This document shows, piece after piece, positions 36,501 to 46,556 of a DNA stretch of 64,000 nucleotides. The notes under the pieces were generated by a model. That model was given only the letters and a program-made list of their open reading frames with translations, was not told where the DNA came from and searched no databases. A program made the translations under genes and the position numbers. Within the stretch, counting starts at the first letter, position 1. The number at the start of each line of letters is the position of its first letter. The DNA comes from Dryas octopetala (taxonomy: Eukaryota > Streptophyta > Magnoliopsida > Rosales > Rosaceae). The stretch covers positions 8,663,271 to 8,727,270 of the forward strand of contig OY992834.1 in NCBI GenBank assembly GCA_963921425.1, read 5' to 3'.

Positions 36501-37698
36501 CGCTTTTTTACATGGAGAGCTAGAAGAAGAGGTTTTTATGCGCCTTCCTCCTGGTCATCTGCAAGAGTCTCAAGAAGGCATAGTCTGCAAGTTGAATAAA
36601 GCCCTTTATGGGCTTAAGCAATCACCTCGCGCCTGGTATTCCAAACTTAGCGCAACTCTTACAAGTACAGGGTTTCAAAGAAGTGGCGCTGATTCTTCAT
36701 TGTTTGTTAAGAAACAATCATCAGGTATTACAATTGTTTTGGTGTATGTTGATGATCTCATTGTTACAGGAAGTGACCAGGCAGAAATAACTCATCTCAA
36801 ATCTGTTCTTCATACCAAATTTGCTATTAAGGATTTGGGCCTTCTAAAATACTTTCTTGGAATTGAGATTGCTTATTCGCAGAAAGGCTTGCATCTCAAC
36901 CAAAGAAAATATGTATTAGACTTATTACAAGAGACTGGGAAATTAGGTGTAAAGCCAGTGGATAATCCTTGTGATAGTAGCACCAAACTCAATTTGGATG
37001 GTGACCTGTTAACTGACATAGGTCAATATCAAAGATTGGTTGGTCGGCTAATTTACCTCACTGTTACTCGCCCTGATATCACTTATGCAGTGAGCAAAGT
37101 CAGTCAATTTATGCATGCTCCAAGAACCAATCACATGAAGGCCGTAGACCGAATTCTTCAGTATTTGAAAGGAAGTCCAGGAAGAGGAATTTTGATGAAG
37201 AAAAATGAGCATATTCGTATTGTTGGGTATAGTGATGCAGATTGGGCTGGATGTCCAATTGAGCGAAAGTCTACAACCGGGTTCTGCACCTTTGTTGGAG
37301 GGAATTTAGTTACTTGGAAAAGCAAAAAACAGGGTGTAGTTGCTCGCTCTAGCGCTGAGGCAGAATATAGAGCAATGGCATCCACCACAAGCGAACTGAT
37401 CTGGCTTCGGGCCTTACTCAATGACTTGGGGTACAAGCCCTCACAACCAGCTGATATGTTCTGCGACAATCAAGCTGCGATGCACATAGCTTCTAATCCG
37501 GTGTTTCATGAGCGAACCAAACACATCGAAGTGGACTGTCATTTTGTTCGCGAAAAGGTTCAATCCAATGTTATTCAACCTGTGTTCGTCCGCAGCCATG
37601 AGCAATTGGCTGATGTTTTCACTAAAGGTTTGCCATCAGCACCTTTTCAAGCCATCTTATCCAAGCTTGGCTCGATTGATATCTTCGCTTCAGCTTGA
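33502..37698 (+). CDS. Ty1-copia gag-pol polyprotein
   Basis: One open frame of 1398 residues encodes the whole element. The gag part (about 1-240) ends with a CCHC zinc knuckle (C248, C251, H256, C261). Aspartic protease has the D-S-G triad at D362. A pre-integrase His-Cys domain (HKRLGHPSS.. then CEVCHLSKK) leads to the integrase core with VHSDLWGP, LRSDNGTEY and the NGVAERKNRDLLE helix. Reverse transcriptase has the YVDD active site at 1082-1085, followed by RNase H with DADWAG and SSAEAEYRAMA. Domain order PR-IN-RT-RH is copia. No stop or frame shift interrupts it. The products would form virus-like particles, copy the RNA and integrate the cDNA. The first ATG lies 54 bp after the LTR. 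Confidence 0.97.
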   Translation: MFNLMGDEQEKVEVNSNMRLCSILLNGLNFLPWSRAVTLALGGKSKLGHINGRILAPAVENPKYEDWLAKDQLVMSWILNSMEPRVAEIFSYSDSAHHLWESVREMYGHQNNAARIFQLKKDIAGISQDGKSFIEHLGKLKSMWNELDLYRPHTTDSTILLKRAEEDKIFQLLASLDPEYEDLRSHILMSTELPSFSNACTTVQREEVRKMVMNSKAPSGTSDARAFSADKRKGDNNFVKGRRTNVVCDYCHQSRHSKDKCWILHPHLKPKFGRDIKSTTERTSNMATDSVAHQVSSNTHAQQGSSNTSALIGQLTQLLQQMSKNENSPSSASSSAHAPGTVHASLTALAYLVTRANTWVIDSGATDHMTNNKKCLHNFNHTSNGQSVSLANGTSVPIVGHGKFNFFDSQISSAALYIPSFPLQLLSVGKLTNELNCDVIFSPHCVVFQDRKSGKKIGKGVYSNGLYLLQTTPNNPKVFQVKTLEANDLWHKRLGHPSSRVLSHLFPSMNTETRSCEVCHLSKKSRIPFSSSLSATSKPFELVHSDLWGPAPLNSADGFRYFVIFVDDWSRATWLYLMKSKSEVVAIFKSFNNMIINQFNSHIKTLRSDNGTEYMNSNLAHYLSDHGIIHETSCVGTPQQNGVAERKNRDLLEKTRSLMIQMNVPKLYWSYGVLTAAYLINRLPSRVLGSKSPMEVLKNRKIDLAHLRIFGCLCYVHIQAPHRDKFDPRAARCVFLGYSSTQKGYKCYNPKEKKMVISRDVSFVEEEPYFQKNKDLFQGEFSLDSATLPIIDTTEVLNPVNDEAPMVSATSRDASPQVNESSLTITDIPSTSEDAGPRRSSRPHTQPAKLNDYVTYHTAVHPIQSHLSYDKVSPSYYAFLSNISKMSEPTSFHEANLHGVWRNAMKEELQALKENNTWEIVKLPKGKRPVGCKWVFKIKYKNDGSIERYKARLVAKGFTQTYGVDYKETFAPVAKMNSVRVLISVAVNHSWPLFQMDVKNAFLHGELEEEVFMRLPPGHLQESQEGIVCKLNKALYGLKQSPRAWYSKLSATLTSTGFQRSGADSSLFVKKQSSGITIVLVYVDDLIVTGSDQAEITHLKSVLHTKFAIKDLGLLKYFLGIEIAYSQKGLHLNQRKYVLDLLQETGKLGVKPVDNPCDSSTKLNLDGDLLTDIGQYQRLVGRLIYLTVTRPDITYAVSKVSQFMHAPRTNHMKAVDRILQYLKGSPGRGILMKKNEHIRIVGYSDADWAGCPIERKSTTGFCTFVGGNLVTWKSKKQGVVARSSAEAEYRAMASTTSELIWLRALLNDLGYKPSQPADMFCDNQAAMHIASNPVFHERTKHIEVDCHFVREKVQSNVIQPVFVRSHEQLADVFTKGLPSAPFQAILSKLGSIDIFASA

Positions 37699-37705
37699 GG
37701 GGGAG
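37695..37705 (+). other. Polypurine tract
   Basis: TTGAGGGGGAG sits immediately upstream of the 3' LTR and overlaps the stop region of gag-pol. It is the usual primer for plus-strand DNA synthesis. Confidence 0.9.
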
Positions 37706-38022
37706 TATTGGAATTACTCTGCTAGTATTGGAATTACTCTGCCCAATATAGGCAGTCACTGCCTTGTCTGTTTGTCATTTAATCCTAAGGCGGCTAGCTG
37801 TAATATTGGGAGTGATAAGGTCTCTTTGGGAACTGTAATATGTAATTAATATGTTGGTGGCTCTTGAGCTTCTCTTCTCTGAATTGGTGATTGTATTCTA
37901 TATATTGGAAAATCTCATATCTGAGTTTTCATGAATAATAGCTATCAGCTTCTACAGTGGACGTTGGCCTCTTTGCTAAACCACTCTAAATCTTGTCTAT
38001 TTTATGTTTATGTGTTTCTACA
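37706..38022 (+). repeat. 3' LTR
   Basis: 317 bp, reading the same as the 5' LTR at every position I compared, including the TA start and the 17-nt tandem unit. GDSL exon 3 sequence resumes after the CTCCC duplicate. Confidence 0.95.
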
Positions 38023-39038
38023 CTCCCAAATTGCTTGGACCATCAGGGTGAGTGACTACTTTCAATTCATACTATTTTTGCCTTGAGCTCAAAATGTCAA
38101 TAGGTCTCTACTCCATCAAAGAAAGCCTCACTGTATATTGGGCTAGACCATCAAAGACAGCCCATTTTGTTCAGTGCAGACTATATATTATGTCATTTAT
38201 ACAGTGCTTTTTATATTGCTTTTCAAAATTTCTAGGAGCTGTATGACTTGGGAGGGAGTGTATTTCTGGTGCTTAATCTAGCACCAGTGGGGTGTTATCC
38301 ATCACTTTTGGTGAATCTTGCTCAAGACAGTTCAGACATTGATGAGTTTGGATGCTTGATTTCTTACAACAATGCGGTGGTGGACTACAACAACTTGTTG
38401 AAGGAGACACTCAGCCAAACTAGAGGCTCTCTCCCTAATGCTTCCCTCATTTATGTGGACACCTCCTCAGTTTTGCTAGAGCTCTTCAGACATCCCACAT
38501 CTTATGGTATATAGCTCTCAACCAAGGTTTTATTATTTAGTTGGGCTACAAATACATATATGGGCGCATAATGGGTAATGATCTCTTTTCAAATATCTAA
38601 GATGTTGTATATTACCATACTGTAGCAGATCAATTGTTCAGATTCGGAGTCTAGTAACATAACATGATAGACTTCCAAAAAGCTCTGGAAAAGATAACAT
38701 TTCCGTATACTTCCTATCATATATGTATATTTTATGTTCTAAATTTAGTTTTCTTTTTTTATGAAACAGGGCTCAAGTATGGTACCAAATCATGTTGTGG
38801 ATATGGGGGTGGTGCCTACAATTTTGATCCTCAACTTTTCTGTGGAAATACAAAGGTGATCAATGGGAGCACTGTGACTGCAACAGCATGTGATGACCCA
38901 TACAACTATGTAAGCTGGGATGGAGTCCATACCACAGAAGCTGCAAACAAGCTTGTTACATTTGCTATCCTCAATGGCACTTATTTTGATCCTCCTTTTC
39001 CCCTTCAGCAGCTCTGTGACCTCAAACCTATAGGCTGA

Positions 39039-40071
39039 GCAATCCCTTTCTTCCAAACAATGGATTAGACAACAAAAATTGTCTCGTCTCTGCCTCCATA
39101 AGTTGAAGCTGTCTATTCAAAAGCAACAAAAACTCATTCTTCAATAATGTGACTTTGTTTTCTAAGGAAACATGGCAAAAAGAGTACTACCATTCATTAT
39201 GCTGGTTTTTTTTTTTTCCACCATGAACTTTTGGTGCATCAGTGAGGCATTATTGTGTATGTGTAAATTAGCTCCAAAATATTGGTTTCACAAGCTTATT
39301 TATTCATTTTCCATCTGTACTAGTGTACTACATTTGTATACTAATCAATAAGATTCCTTGGTTCACACTGAGAGTTTATTCTAAAAACTGCCCTGTGGAA
39401 TCTTCCACTTTTTATTTTAGTATTCACTGGTCACTGATGGAGATAGGCTACAAAACTATATATTAAACCATGTCTCGTCTTTTTGCACAAGGAAGAATAT
39501 TATTCGGTAGTGATTGATTGGCTTAGTGGCTTATATATAATGTAGTAGCTAGTTTTCAATTTTCAAGTGCTGCAAATCATATTCTGCTCAACTAACCTTT
39601 GATTTGTCTTCTACATTTCATATCTGATGCATGTTTTAGGCACAATAGCCAAGCTGCCGCCCATTCTAAACCCTACTTTAGCCAATCAAACCTGCATGCA
39701 TAAGTATTGTTTGTTTAAAGTGGACTGCAAAAGTACCAACCAGTTTTTGCAGAAACCCATTTGGCAGAAAAGTAAAAAATCAAGTCTCTCTCACTTATAG
39801 TACCACCAGAGCTAGAGATGCGACAACCATATTGGTAGTGTCAGACAACCACTGGACCCCAAAAGCCGAGGATGCGCATAGAGAAACAGACATGCAAACA
39901 GATTATGTGCATCCCATCCTGCAGGAAATAATCGGAAATAAGTGGGAGAGATGCCACAAGAACTAAACTGTTTCTGTCATCAGTCTAAAGTTCATAATAT
40001 TAAGGTAACTTCACTAAAACAAATTGGGATGAAAAGGAAAAAAATACACAAGAACTAATTTGCAATTGAAG
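39039..40071. other. Spacer between convergent genes
   Basis: Holds the 3' regions of the GDSL gene and of the minus-strand DUF1191 gene. No additional gene is visible. Confidence 0.5.
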
Positions 40072-41001
40072 TCATGGAACATATTCATTTTCAAGGTATG
40101 GTTGAGTTCTAGTCATTGATGCAGAAGGCATTTTACTTCTCCCAACCCAAAATGTATCAAAGGCCACATCTTTTTCAGACTGCTTCTCCATTGCTCTAAT
40201 TTTCCTCCTCCTCATCTCTAACTTCAATATGACCATCATTAGCAAACCCAGTAAAACCAACCCCAAAATCCCAGCTACAAGTTCTATCTTCCGTAGGTTC
40301 CGGTGATGCCTTTCTTTCATCTTTGGCGTGGGCGCTGGCATTGGCGATGGTGTTGGCGATGGTGTTGGCACCGGAGGAGATGGAACAACAACAGAGAAAT
40401 GGCCTAGACCATGTGTAATGCACTCATTTGCCTCAGTCATGTTCTTGATCTCAAAGCTCCCACCATCACCAAATTGGACACATTGTGGTGTCACATTTTT
40501 TGCTTGCACATCAATATGAGGAAAGCGGATTGTAATGGGGTCACCATAGGTACTGAAATTGAGCTTCTGGTTGCCTATTGCAGTTGCATTCGGAGAATCA
40601 TAAGCCATGAAGCCCACCACAGGAGCAACCAATGTGTAATTGGACACTTGATAGTAAAGTGAAGACCAATTGCCTAAATTCTCAAACACTATAGCTAGCC
40701 TTCTGGTATAAGGCATTGGCACAACCCTTGGTGGTATATAAAACCAAGTGAGATTTACTCCTCTACTCCAAAACTTTGCACTAAGGATCCTAACAAATGA
40801 AACTTCCATGCCGGAGAAATTAGCCGGGAGAGAAATGTTGTACAGCATGCCGGTGTGAGGGCTCCTCACACTGGTATTTGCATAATCATGGAAGAAAGTA
40901 GTCAAGGACTCAGGGTCATAGCCATGTGAGGCTTGCACAAATGTTGATGACAATGACAGAGAAAATATGAGCCAGATGAAGAAGAACTCCATCAATACCA
41001 C
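40072..41001 (-). CDS. DUF1191-family type I membrane protein
   Basis: A single minus-strand exon encodes 309 residues. A signal peptide (about 1-25) leads to an extracellular part matching plant DUF1191 proteins: LTTFFHDYAN, PHTGMLYNISLPANFSGMEV, FWSRGVNLTWFYIPPRVV, RRLAIVFENLGNWSS and VVGFMAYDS. About ten N-glycosylation sequons occur (for example N42, N55, N61, N83, N111, N121). A proline-serine-threonine linker (207-227) is followed by a transmembrane helix (about 239-260), a basic stop-transfer stretch RRRKIR, and a short cytosolic tail ending EYVP. The molecular function of this family is not known to me. A cell-surface or wall-facing location is inferred from the topology. Confidence 0.9.
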   Translation of the reverse strand: MVLMEFFFIWLIFSLSLSSTFVQASHGYDPESLTTFFHDYANTSVRSPHTGMLYNISLPANFSGMEVSFVRILSAKFWSRGVNLTWFYIPPRVVPMPYTRRLAIVFENLGNWSSLYYQVSNYTLVAPVVGFMAYDSPNATAIGNQKLNFSTYGDPITIRFPHIDVQAKNVTPQCVQFGDGGSFEIKNMTEANECITHGLGHFSVVVPSPPVPTPSPTPSPMPAPTPKMKERHHRNLRKIELVAGILGLVLLGLLMMVILKLEMRRRKIRAMEKQSEKDVAFDTFWVGRSKMPSASMTRTQPYLENEYVP

Positions 41002-43100
41002 CCTTTAAATTCTTGAATTGCAGTCATATATAGCCATCTGTATGCCACACCCATTAAAGCTCCTATATTATACAAACTTCCCACAATTCATAGCAGGAAA
41101 ATTCTTACCAAGTGATCATGAACAAGAAAAAAAAAAAAATCGAATCAAACCCACAATCTCAAATACAATAAACAACAATATATCCGTGTGGGATCAAAGT
41201 TTTTGCAGCATGTGATGTGATGCAGGACCAAGAATTGAAGATATGGGTTAGTTTTTTGAGAAGGTGAACCAAAATCACATCAAGAAATGAATGCCCTTCA
41301 GAATGATGACATGATCAGCCTGACCAAGTCTGAATTCTTCAAATCCTTATCTGTTCATCGTTACGATCTTCTTGGAGTTTCCTAGGAAATAGAGGGCATT
41401 TGGGGATGTGTTGGAGGGGGGAGGGTGAGGTGAAAATGTGGCAATTGAATATGGAATTTGGAAGAGGTCTGGTTGTTCTTGTTGTTGTATTGTATTCTAT
41501 GAATATGGAAAGTCAATGCTACAGTGGCACCAAATGAGAAGGGGTCCTCTAAGAGTTGTTTAAGTTGTTATTTTATTGATTACTATTTTTGTTTTTGTTT
41601 TGGTTCCTAGTCAGTTGGGTTAGTTGGTGAGGGAAAGAGAGGGAGTGACTTGGTTTTGTCTTATGGCAGAGGTGTCAAGGAGGACTTGGAGGGCTATAGT
41701 TCCACAGGGGAAGACAGAAGCTCTGGACCCTCTGAAGCCTAAAATTGAGGGCTATTTTAGGCAAGTGGTTTGGGAAGCCCCTTGGATTGGCTCAAAGAAA
41801 TTTTAAAAAATAAAAAATGAATGGAAGGTCCCATAGATGATTCAGAGGGTATAAATTCATAGTGCATATAGCTGCATATATATACTAATATACCTTCCCA
41901 ATTCTTTTGTGTAAAGGTTTATAGTTTGATACATTATACAACTGTACAAGAGAACCTGCCCCTGGTTTCACAATGGTTTTGTTGATGATATTATTTAGTT
42001 GAGTTGGCCTTTGTAGTGCTTTTGGTTCAAGGCATGACTTGTACCGTCCTTAAATAAGGAATAGGTCTGGTTCCAACCACAATAATGAATAAACAAAGAA
42101 ATAGTATACGAAATTCTTTGTGCATAATGAAATTAAAATTTTTAAGAAAGACAAATTGTTGCTCCAAAAGATTTTTTATTTTTTATAACCTAACATATGA
42201 CAATAACAAGATTTTAGTATTTAAATGACGCTCGATTTTAAAGGGTTATCAACTGATTATTATACTCAACGAGAAATTCTTAAGTAAAATGGGTGTATAC
42301 AAAGTTTCTTTTGCCACATTCTCTCACATATTAGTCACATAATCTATTGTGAAAAGAGCATTATATGCTCATTACATTTAAGAATTTCTCATGCTCAACT
42401 TATTGAGCAGATTCGTGACGTTTAATATAATTTTGGACATTTAATCTAATTGAAAAAAAATGGTCATTGCTATAGTGATTAAATAATAATAATTTGTTTT
42501 GTCTTACTATAATGTTAAGTGTCATTTGACTATATATACGTGTGATAGTGATAGTTGGTTAATAACTTAATAGGTCAATTATCATTATGTGGCCGGCTTT
42601 GATTAGAGTGTGAGCTGGTGCGTCTGTCATCAAAGCTGTCGTGTTAGTGGGTCAACTTATAAGACAATATAATATAAGACAGTGAATCTCGGACCTATAA
42701 GGTTTTTGGGCCGGGTCAATTGGGTTGGTGTAGTGGAGCACATATGGTTCATTAACAACCCAAGCCCCACCCCACCCTGGGCTGTAAAGAAGCCCATAGT
42801 TATGTAAATTGGGTTTTTTTGGATTGGTTTATAAAATTCTACTAGTTCTGATGCTTAAGCTCTATGGTTGGATTCAGACCCAAAAAAGAACTTCAAGTAG
42901 AGGTCCAATTTGAATTGGGTCAACTCAAACTCTTAAGTATGGCTGTCTGATCATGTGGTTAACCAGTGCTCAAAATTGATTCATATACACGACTGTGCTA
43001 CTAAATAATCTCTTTAATCCTATATGAATATATGCAATGAGTCACTTTATTTTACAAACCAATTATAATTGAACACATATTCATTTCCCTTTTTTCTATG
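41002..43100. other. Upstream region of the DUF1191 gene and AT-rich spacer
   Basis: The part near 41002 is the promoter side of the minus-strand DUF1191 gene. The plus-strand frame at 41624-41806 has no recognisable domain. The rest, up to the Harbinger element, is AT-rich and I see nothing in it. Confidence 0.5.
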
Positions 43101-43384
43101 TAAGGCCTTCCACTATGCTGCCGGATTGTGTGACCCAAAAGAGGGTGTAACCCAAAGTGTAACCCAAATGTGTGTTTCAGTGTGACCCAAAATCAACTGT
43201 GACCCAAATCAACTTTAAGCCCACGTGAAGGAGAGAGAAACCGGTTTGGGCTGAAGAGAGAGGTGGGCCCCGCGCCTGACAAAGCTGACGAGCGGTTGCT
43301 GTTGCTGACGCAGGTGTCGGCTGACGCAAGCAAACTCGGTTGCAGCGCTGCCTTCCTTCGTTCCTTGACGCGTGGCTGAATGGG

Positions 43385-43545
43385 ATACTCACCAACGGTC
43401 CAGATCGGCCGACCGTTGGTGATCAACGGCTGCTGCGTTTTGGCTTTTTTTTTTTTTTTTTTTTAGATGGGCCGGAAATGGATCAACGGCTGAGATTAAT
43501 GGACCGTTGATAATCAACGGTCCAGATCGGCCATAGAGAGGTCTC
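43385..43545. repeat. Nested direct and inverted repeats in the Harbinger 5' region
   Basis: CAACGGTCCAGATCGGCC occurs at about 43394 and 43517, and GATCAACGGCTG at about 43421 and 43482. CCGTTGGTGATCAACGG and CCGTTGATAATCAACGG are palindromic. A poly-T tract lies between (43446-43464). The region sits where the N-terminal part of ORF1 would be expected. Confidence 0.75.
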
Positions 43546-43580
43546 CCGACGGTTGTCTTGGTGCCCAAATTAGAGCCGCC

Positions 43581-44809
43581 ATGCTTTGGGAACAAATTTA
43601 TGAAATTTTCAAGCGTAACATGGGGGGTGAAACAATTCGTAAGGTTGGCGGTGTTAAAGCACGATTCAAAGATATTGCGCGTGATTGCAACAAATTTTAT
43701 GCTTGCTTATTGGAGGCCGAGCGAATGCGTGCAAGCGGTGCAAATGATGCCAATGTGGTAAGTTTTTATGCATTTATATATTTGCATGATTATTTTTTGT
43801 TTTATCCAATTATCAAGCATATTTATATATTTGTATAATTATTATATGTTTTGTTTATAAATGAAGCATACTTTGTATAATGGTATTACTATTTTATTGT
43901 TTTGTATATGTATCAAACATATTTATATATTTGTATGATTATTTTTGGTTGTGTTTATAAATGTAGCATATTTGTATAATGATATTATTATATTGTATTT
44001 TCACTATTTTGTTTATCTATCAAGCATATTTATATATTTGTATGATTATGGTTTTTGTTTTGTTTATAAATGTAGCAAATTTACTATTTATTTAAGTTAT
44101 GTTTGCATTTCCACAAGAAAATTTATATATTTTTATTTTTATTTTATTATTGTAGTTTACGCAAGCACTTGAAGGCTTTCGAAACAAGACTGGATTCAAG
44201 TTTCCATGGGTGCACATTTGGAAAAAAATAAAGGAAAGTGCAAAGTATGCTGCCGTTCATGCTCCTGTTCGGGTTAGTGATTCAGAGACCCCCGCCACCG
44301 ACGATGCCGACACTCCCGCCGATGATGATCCCGAGGAGACCGATCCAGTCATACCACTTGGCGAGGACGAAAACCCACCACCATTCCAACCATGCGGTTC
44401 CTCGCGGCCAAGGCCACCAGGGAGAAACCATGCAAAACGGGCCAAGGCAGCCGAGCCCGTCCAAACTCATATGGTTGAGGCAGTAGATCATTATAATGAA
44501 AATTCAAGGATTTTCATACAAACGAGAGTTGACAGAGAGCGTGCAAGGAGTGAAAGAGACGCCGCAAAGGAAGCAAGAGAAATGATGAGGATCGAGAGGC
44601 AGCTAGAATGGGAAGAACAAAATATTATGGGCCAAGACCTCTCCAAAATGAATGATGGGCAACGGATGTATTGGGAGCAAAAGATGGCTGAAGTCATTGC
44701 AAGGAGGCAAATGCGTGCTAACCACCATTCGGAGTCCACTCCATCTGGATACTACCCGGATCTTTCCAACCTCACTCACTCAAACCAGGGGTACCCGCCT
44801 AATAATTAG
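43581..44809 (+). CDS. Harbinger ORF1, Myb/SANT-like DNA-binding accessory protein
   Basis: Two exons, 43581-43757 and 44156-44809, join in frame (donor GTG/GTAAG, acceptor TTGTAG/TTTACG) to 276 residues. Exon 1 reads FWE/LWEQIYEIFK-like, then KARFKDIARDCNKFYACLLE and GAND; exon 2 continues ALEGFRNKTGFKFPWVHIWKKIKES. This matches the trihelix/SANT-like and C-terminal region of plant PIF ORF1 proteins, which help the transposase bind the ends. An acidic-proline stretch and a charged helix rich in R and E (about 155-240) follow. Family members usually have about 30 more residues before the WEQIYE motif, including the first SANT helix; these are absent, so ORF1 is N-terminally shortened. Confidence 0.8.
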
Positions 44810-44819
44810 AATTAGACCT

Positions 44820-45057
44820 TGCTCTTTAATTGTGTTTTTTAGTTTGAATGTTAATCTTGTTTTAAATTATGTTTGCTCTTTAATTGTATCCTTTAATTTG
44901 AACGTCAATCTTGTTTTAAGTCATGGTTTGCTATTTATTCAATTAATGTTTGCATTTCCACCCAACATTGGATTCTCCCTTATTAACCACAGACTGATGC
45001 ATGCTTTACAGTAGATAAGACTGATGCATGCTTTACAGTAGATAAGACTGATGCATG
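44820..45057 (+). repeat. Tandem repeats between the two Harbinger genes
   Basis: Two imperfect copies of a unit of about 52 bp (TGCTCTTTAATTGT.. to ..CTTGTTTTAA) lie at 44820-44930. A 27-bp unit starting AGACTGATGCATGC is repeated at 44991-45017, 45018-45044 and partly 45045-45057. Confidence 0.8.
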
Positions 45058-45203
45058 AAATGACTACACCATCATAAAGCAAATGAATGTGGACCATTCA
45101 TTCCTTATCTCAAATGCAAGTGGTTTCAGTATAAATACCACTATATTTACCATGTTACACTCAATCTTATTTCAGGATCATTTCTCATTCCATAAACACC
45201 CAA

Positions 45204-46556
45204 ATGAATACTTTTTATGTGTATTCATCCTCCTCCTCGTCTTCGGACTCTGATGCTGAATGGGATAGGGAAGAGGATGGAAGGGAGATGGTGGGTAAGT
45301 TGATTGTGTCAATGGGTCATACCGTCGTCGCCGGTACACCAAGGCATGGCGGTACTTCTTCAAATCGCCGGTACACACACCGGAATCGAGAAGCCGCCCA
45401 CGAACGTCTCATGGACAACTACTTCATCCCCTCGCCAATCGAGGACACCGTGACTTTCCGCAGGCGATACCGCATGCACCAACCGCTATTCAATAGAATT
45501 CTCGAAGCGGTCTGCCTCCAGGATGAGTATTTCCGGCCAACAGTTGATGCCGTCGGTAGAGTGGGTTGCACACCTCACCAAAAGGTGACTGCAGCACTGC
45601 GGGTGATGGCATATGGCATTCCATATGATTTGGTCTCAGAGTCAATGACCATTAGCCAAACCACCATACGACAATCATTCTTGAAGTTCGTGAGAGCCAT
45701 CACTGACGTCTTCAGACCAGAGTATCTCCGGAGGCCTACTCCGACCGATTTGAGGAAACTTTTGCGAAAAGGGAGCCGTAGAGGATTTCCAGGTATGATT
45801 GGTAGCTTGGATTGCATGCATTGGGTATGGCAAAATTGCCCAATGGCCGAGCAAGCTGTGTACCGTGGGCATTATCGTGTCCCAACAGTTATCCTTGAAG
45901 CCGTTGCTGGGTACGATACGTGGATATGGCATGCAAATTTTGGTATACCTGGGTCGAATAATGATATCAATGTGCTGGACTGTTCTCATCTCTTTGATGA
46001 TATGATTTCCGGCCGAAACCACAGGGTGAAATTCACTGTGAATGGGATAGACTACACCATTCCATACTTTCTTGCAGATGGGATCTACCCTCAATGGTCA
46101 ACTCTTATCACTACATTGCACAGTCCCGTTCTTCCCCACCATAAGTTGTTTGCCGCTCGACAGGAGGGATACAGGAAGGATGTGGAGAGGGCGTTCGGAA
46201 TTTTAAAAGCCCGGTGGCAGATTATAAAACGACCTGCTCGTTATTGGCGTCCGATTGAGCTTGGGTATATCATGAAGGCGTGCATAATATTGCACAATAT
46301 GATCGTGGAGGATGAGCGCCCTGAGGATGACGGTAGGGATGACCCAATAGACCCAGAAGCGAGCACTAGAAGGGCAGAAGCTGAATACGAAGGTGTAGAA
46401 CCATGTCCGACCGGTGCCGCTCCATCATCATTACCTGAGATGAATGTTCGTCGGAATTTGCTTAGGGACCGAAATGTCAACGAATCCCTAAAAACTAATT
46501 TGATTGAGCACATCTGGATCCGAGAGGGGAACCCACCACTTGCCCCAACATATTGA
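45204..46556 (+). CDS. Harbinger transposase (DDE nuclease, HARBI1-like)
   Basis: An intronless frame of 450 residues. A serine- and acid-rich start is followed by a helix-turn-helix-like region (KVTAALRVMAYG, ESMTISQTTIRQSFLKFV). The catalytic DDE triad is D203 in GSLDCMHW, D254 in GSNNDINVLD and E328 in KDVERAFGILKARW, within the plant transposase/HARBI1 nuclease family. ILHNMIVEDERP closes the fold. No stop or frame shift is seen, so the protein may be functional. It would cut at the element ends and insert at TWA trinucleotides. Its partner ORF1 lies 395 bp upstream on the same strand. Confidence 0.93.
   Translation: MNTFYVYSSSSSSSDSDAEWDREEDGREMVGKLIVSMGHTVVAGTPRHGGTSSNRRYTHRNREAAHERLMDNYFIPSPIEDTVTFRRRYRMHQPLFNRILEAVCLQDEYFRPTVDAVGRVGCTPHQKVTAALRVMAYGIPYDLVSESMTISQTTIRQSFLKFVRAITDVFRPEYLRRPTPTDLRKLLRKGSRRGFPGMIGSLDCMHWVWQNCPMAEQAVYRGHYRVPTVILEAVAGYDTWIWHANFGIPGSNNDINVLDCSHLFDDMISGRNHRVKFTVNGIDYTIPYFLADGIYPQWSTLITTLHSPVLPHHKLFAARQEGYRKDVERAFGILKARWQIIKRPARYWRPIELGYIMKACIILHNMIVEDERPEDDGRDDPIDPEASTRRAEAEYEGVEPCPTGAAPSSLPEMNVRRNLLRDRNVNESLKTNLIEHIWIREGNPPLAPTY

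Larger units (their letters stand above)
33126..38027 (+). mobile_element. Complete Ty1-copia LTR retrotransposon with target duplication
   Basis: The element spans 33131-38022 (4892 bp) between two copies of the 5-bp target duplication CTCCC (33126-33130 and 38023-38027). It has two LTRs, a primer-binding site, one uninterrupted gag-pol frame and a polypurine tract, so every part needed for retrotransposition is visible. Integrase precedes reverse transcriptase, which places it in copia rather than gypsy. The LTRs read as identical by eye, implying a recent insertion. It is transcribed, if at all, in the sense of the GDSL gene. Confidence 0.96.
31802..39038 (+). pseudogene. GDSL esterase/lipase gene broken by a Ty1-copia insertion
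   Basis: Coding blocks are 31802-32054, 32699-32902, 32993-33130 joined after the insertion to 38028-38047, then 38236-38506 and 38770-39038. With the element and one CTCCC copy ignored, all borders are GT-AG and the frame is continuous for 384 codons, the usual size of secreted plant SGNH/GDSL enzymes. A signal peptide (residues 1 to about 31) precedes block I FGDSNSDTGG; block III is GQNDFT and the catalytic Asp-His motif is DGVHTTEAA near the C-terminus. Family members hydrolyse lipid or cell-wall esters. The insertion lies in exon 3, and in-frame reading into the LTR stops after a few codons, so this allele should lack the catalytic Asp-His. No other lesion is visible. Confidence 0.92.

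Noticed and set aside
45178-45378. Minus-strand frame opposite the transposase start
   Set aside because: Antisense of the transposase N-terminal part.
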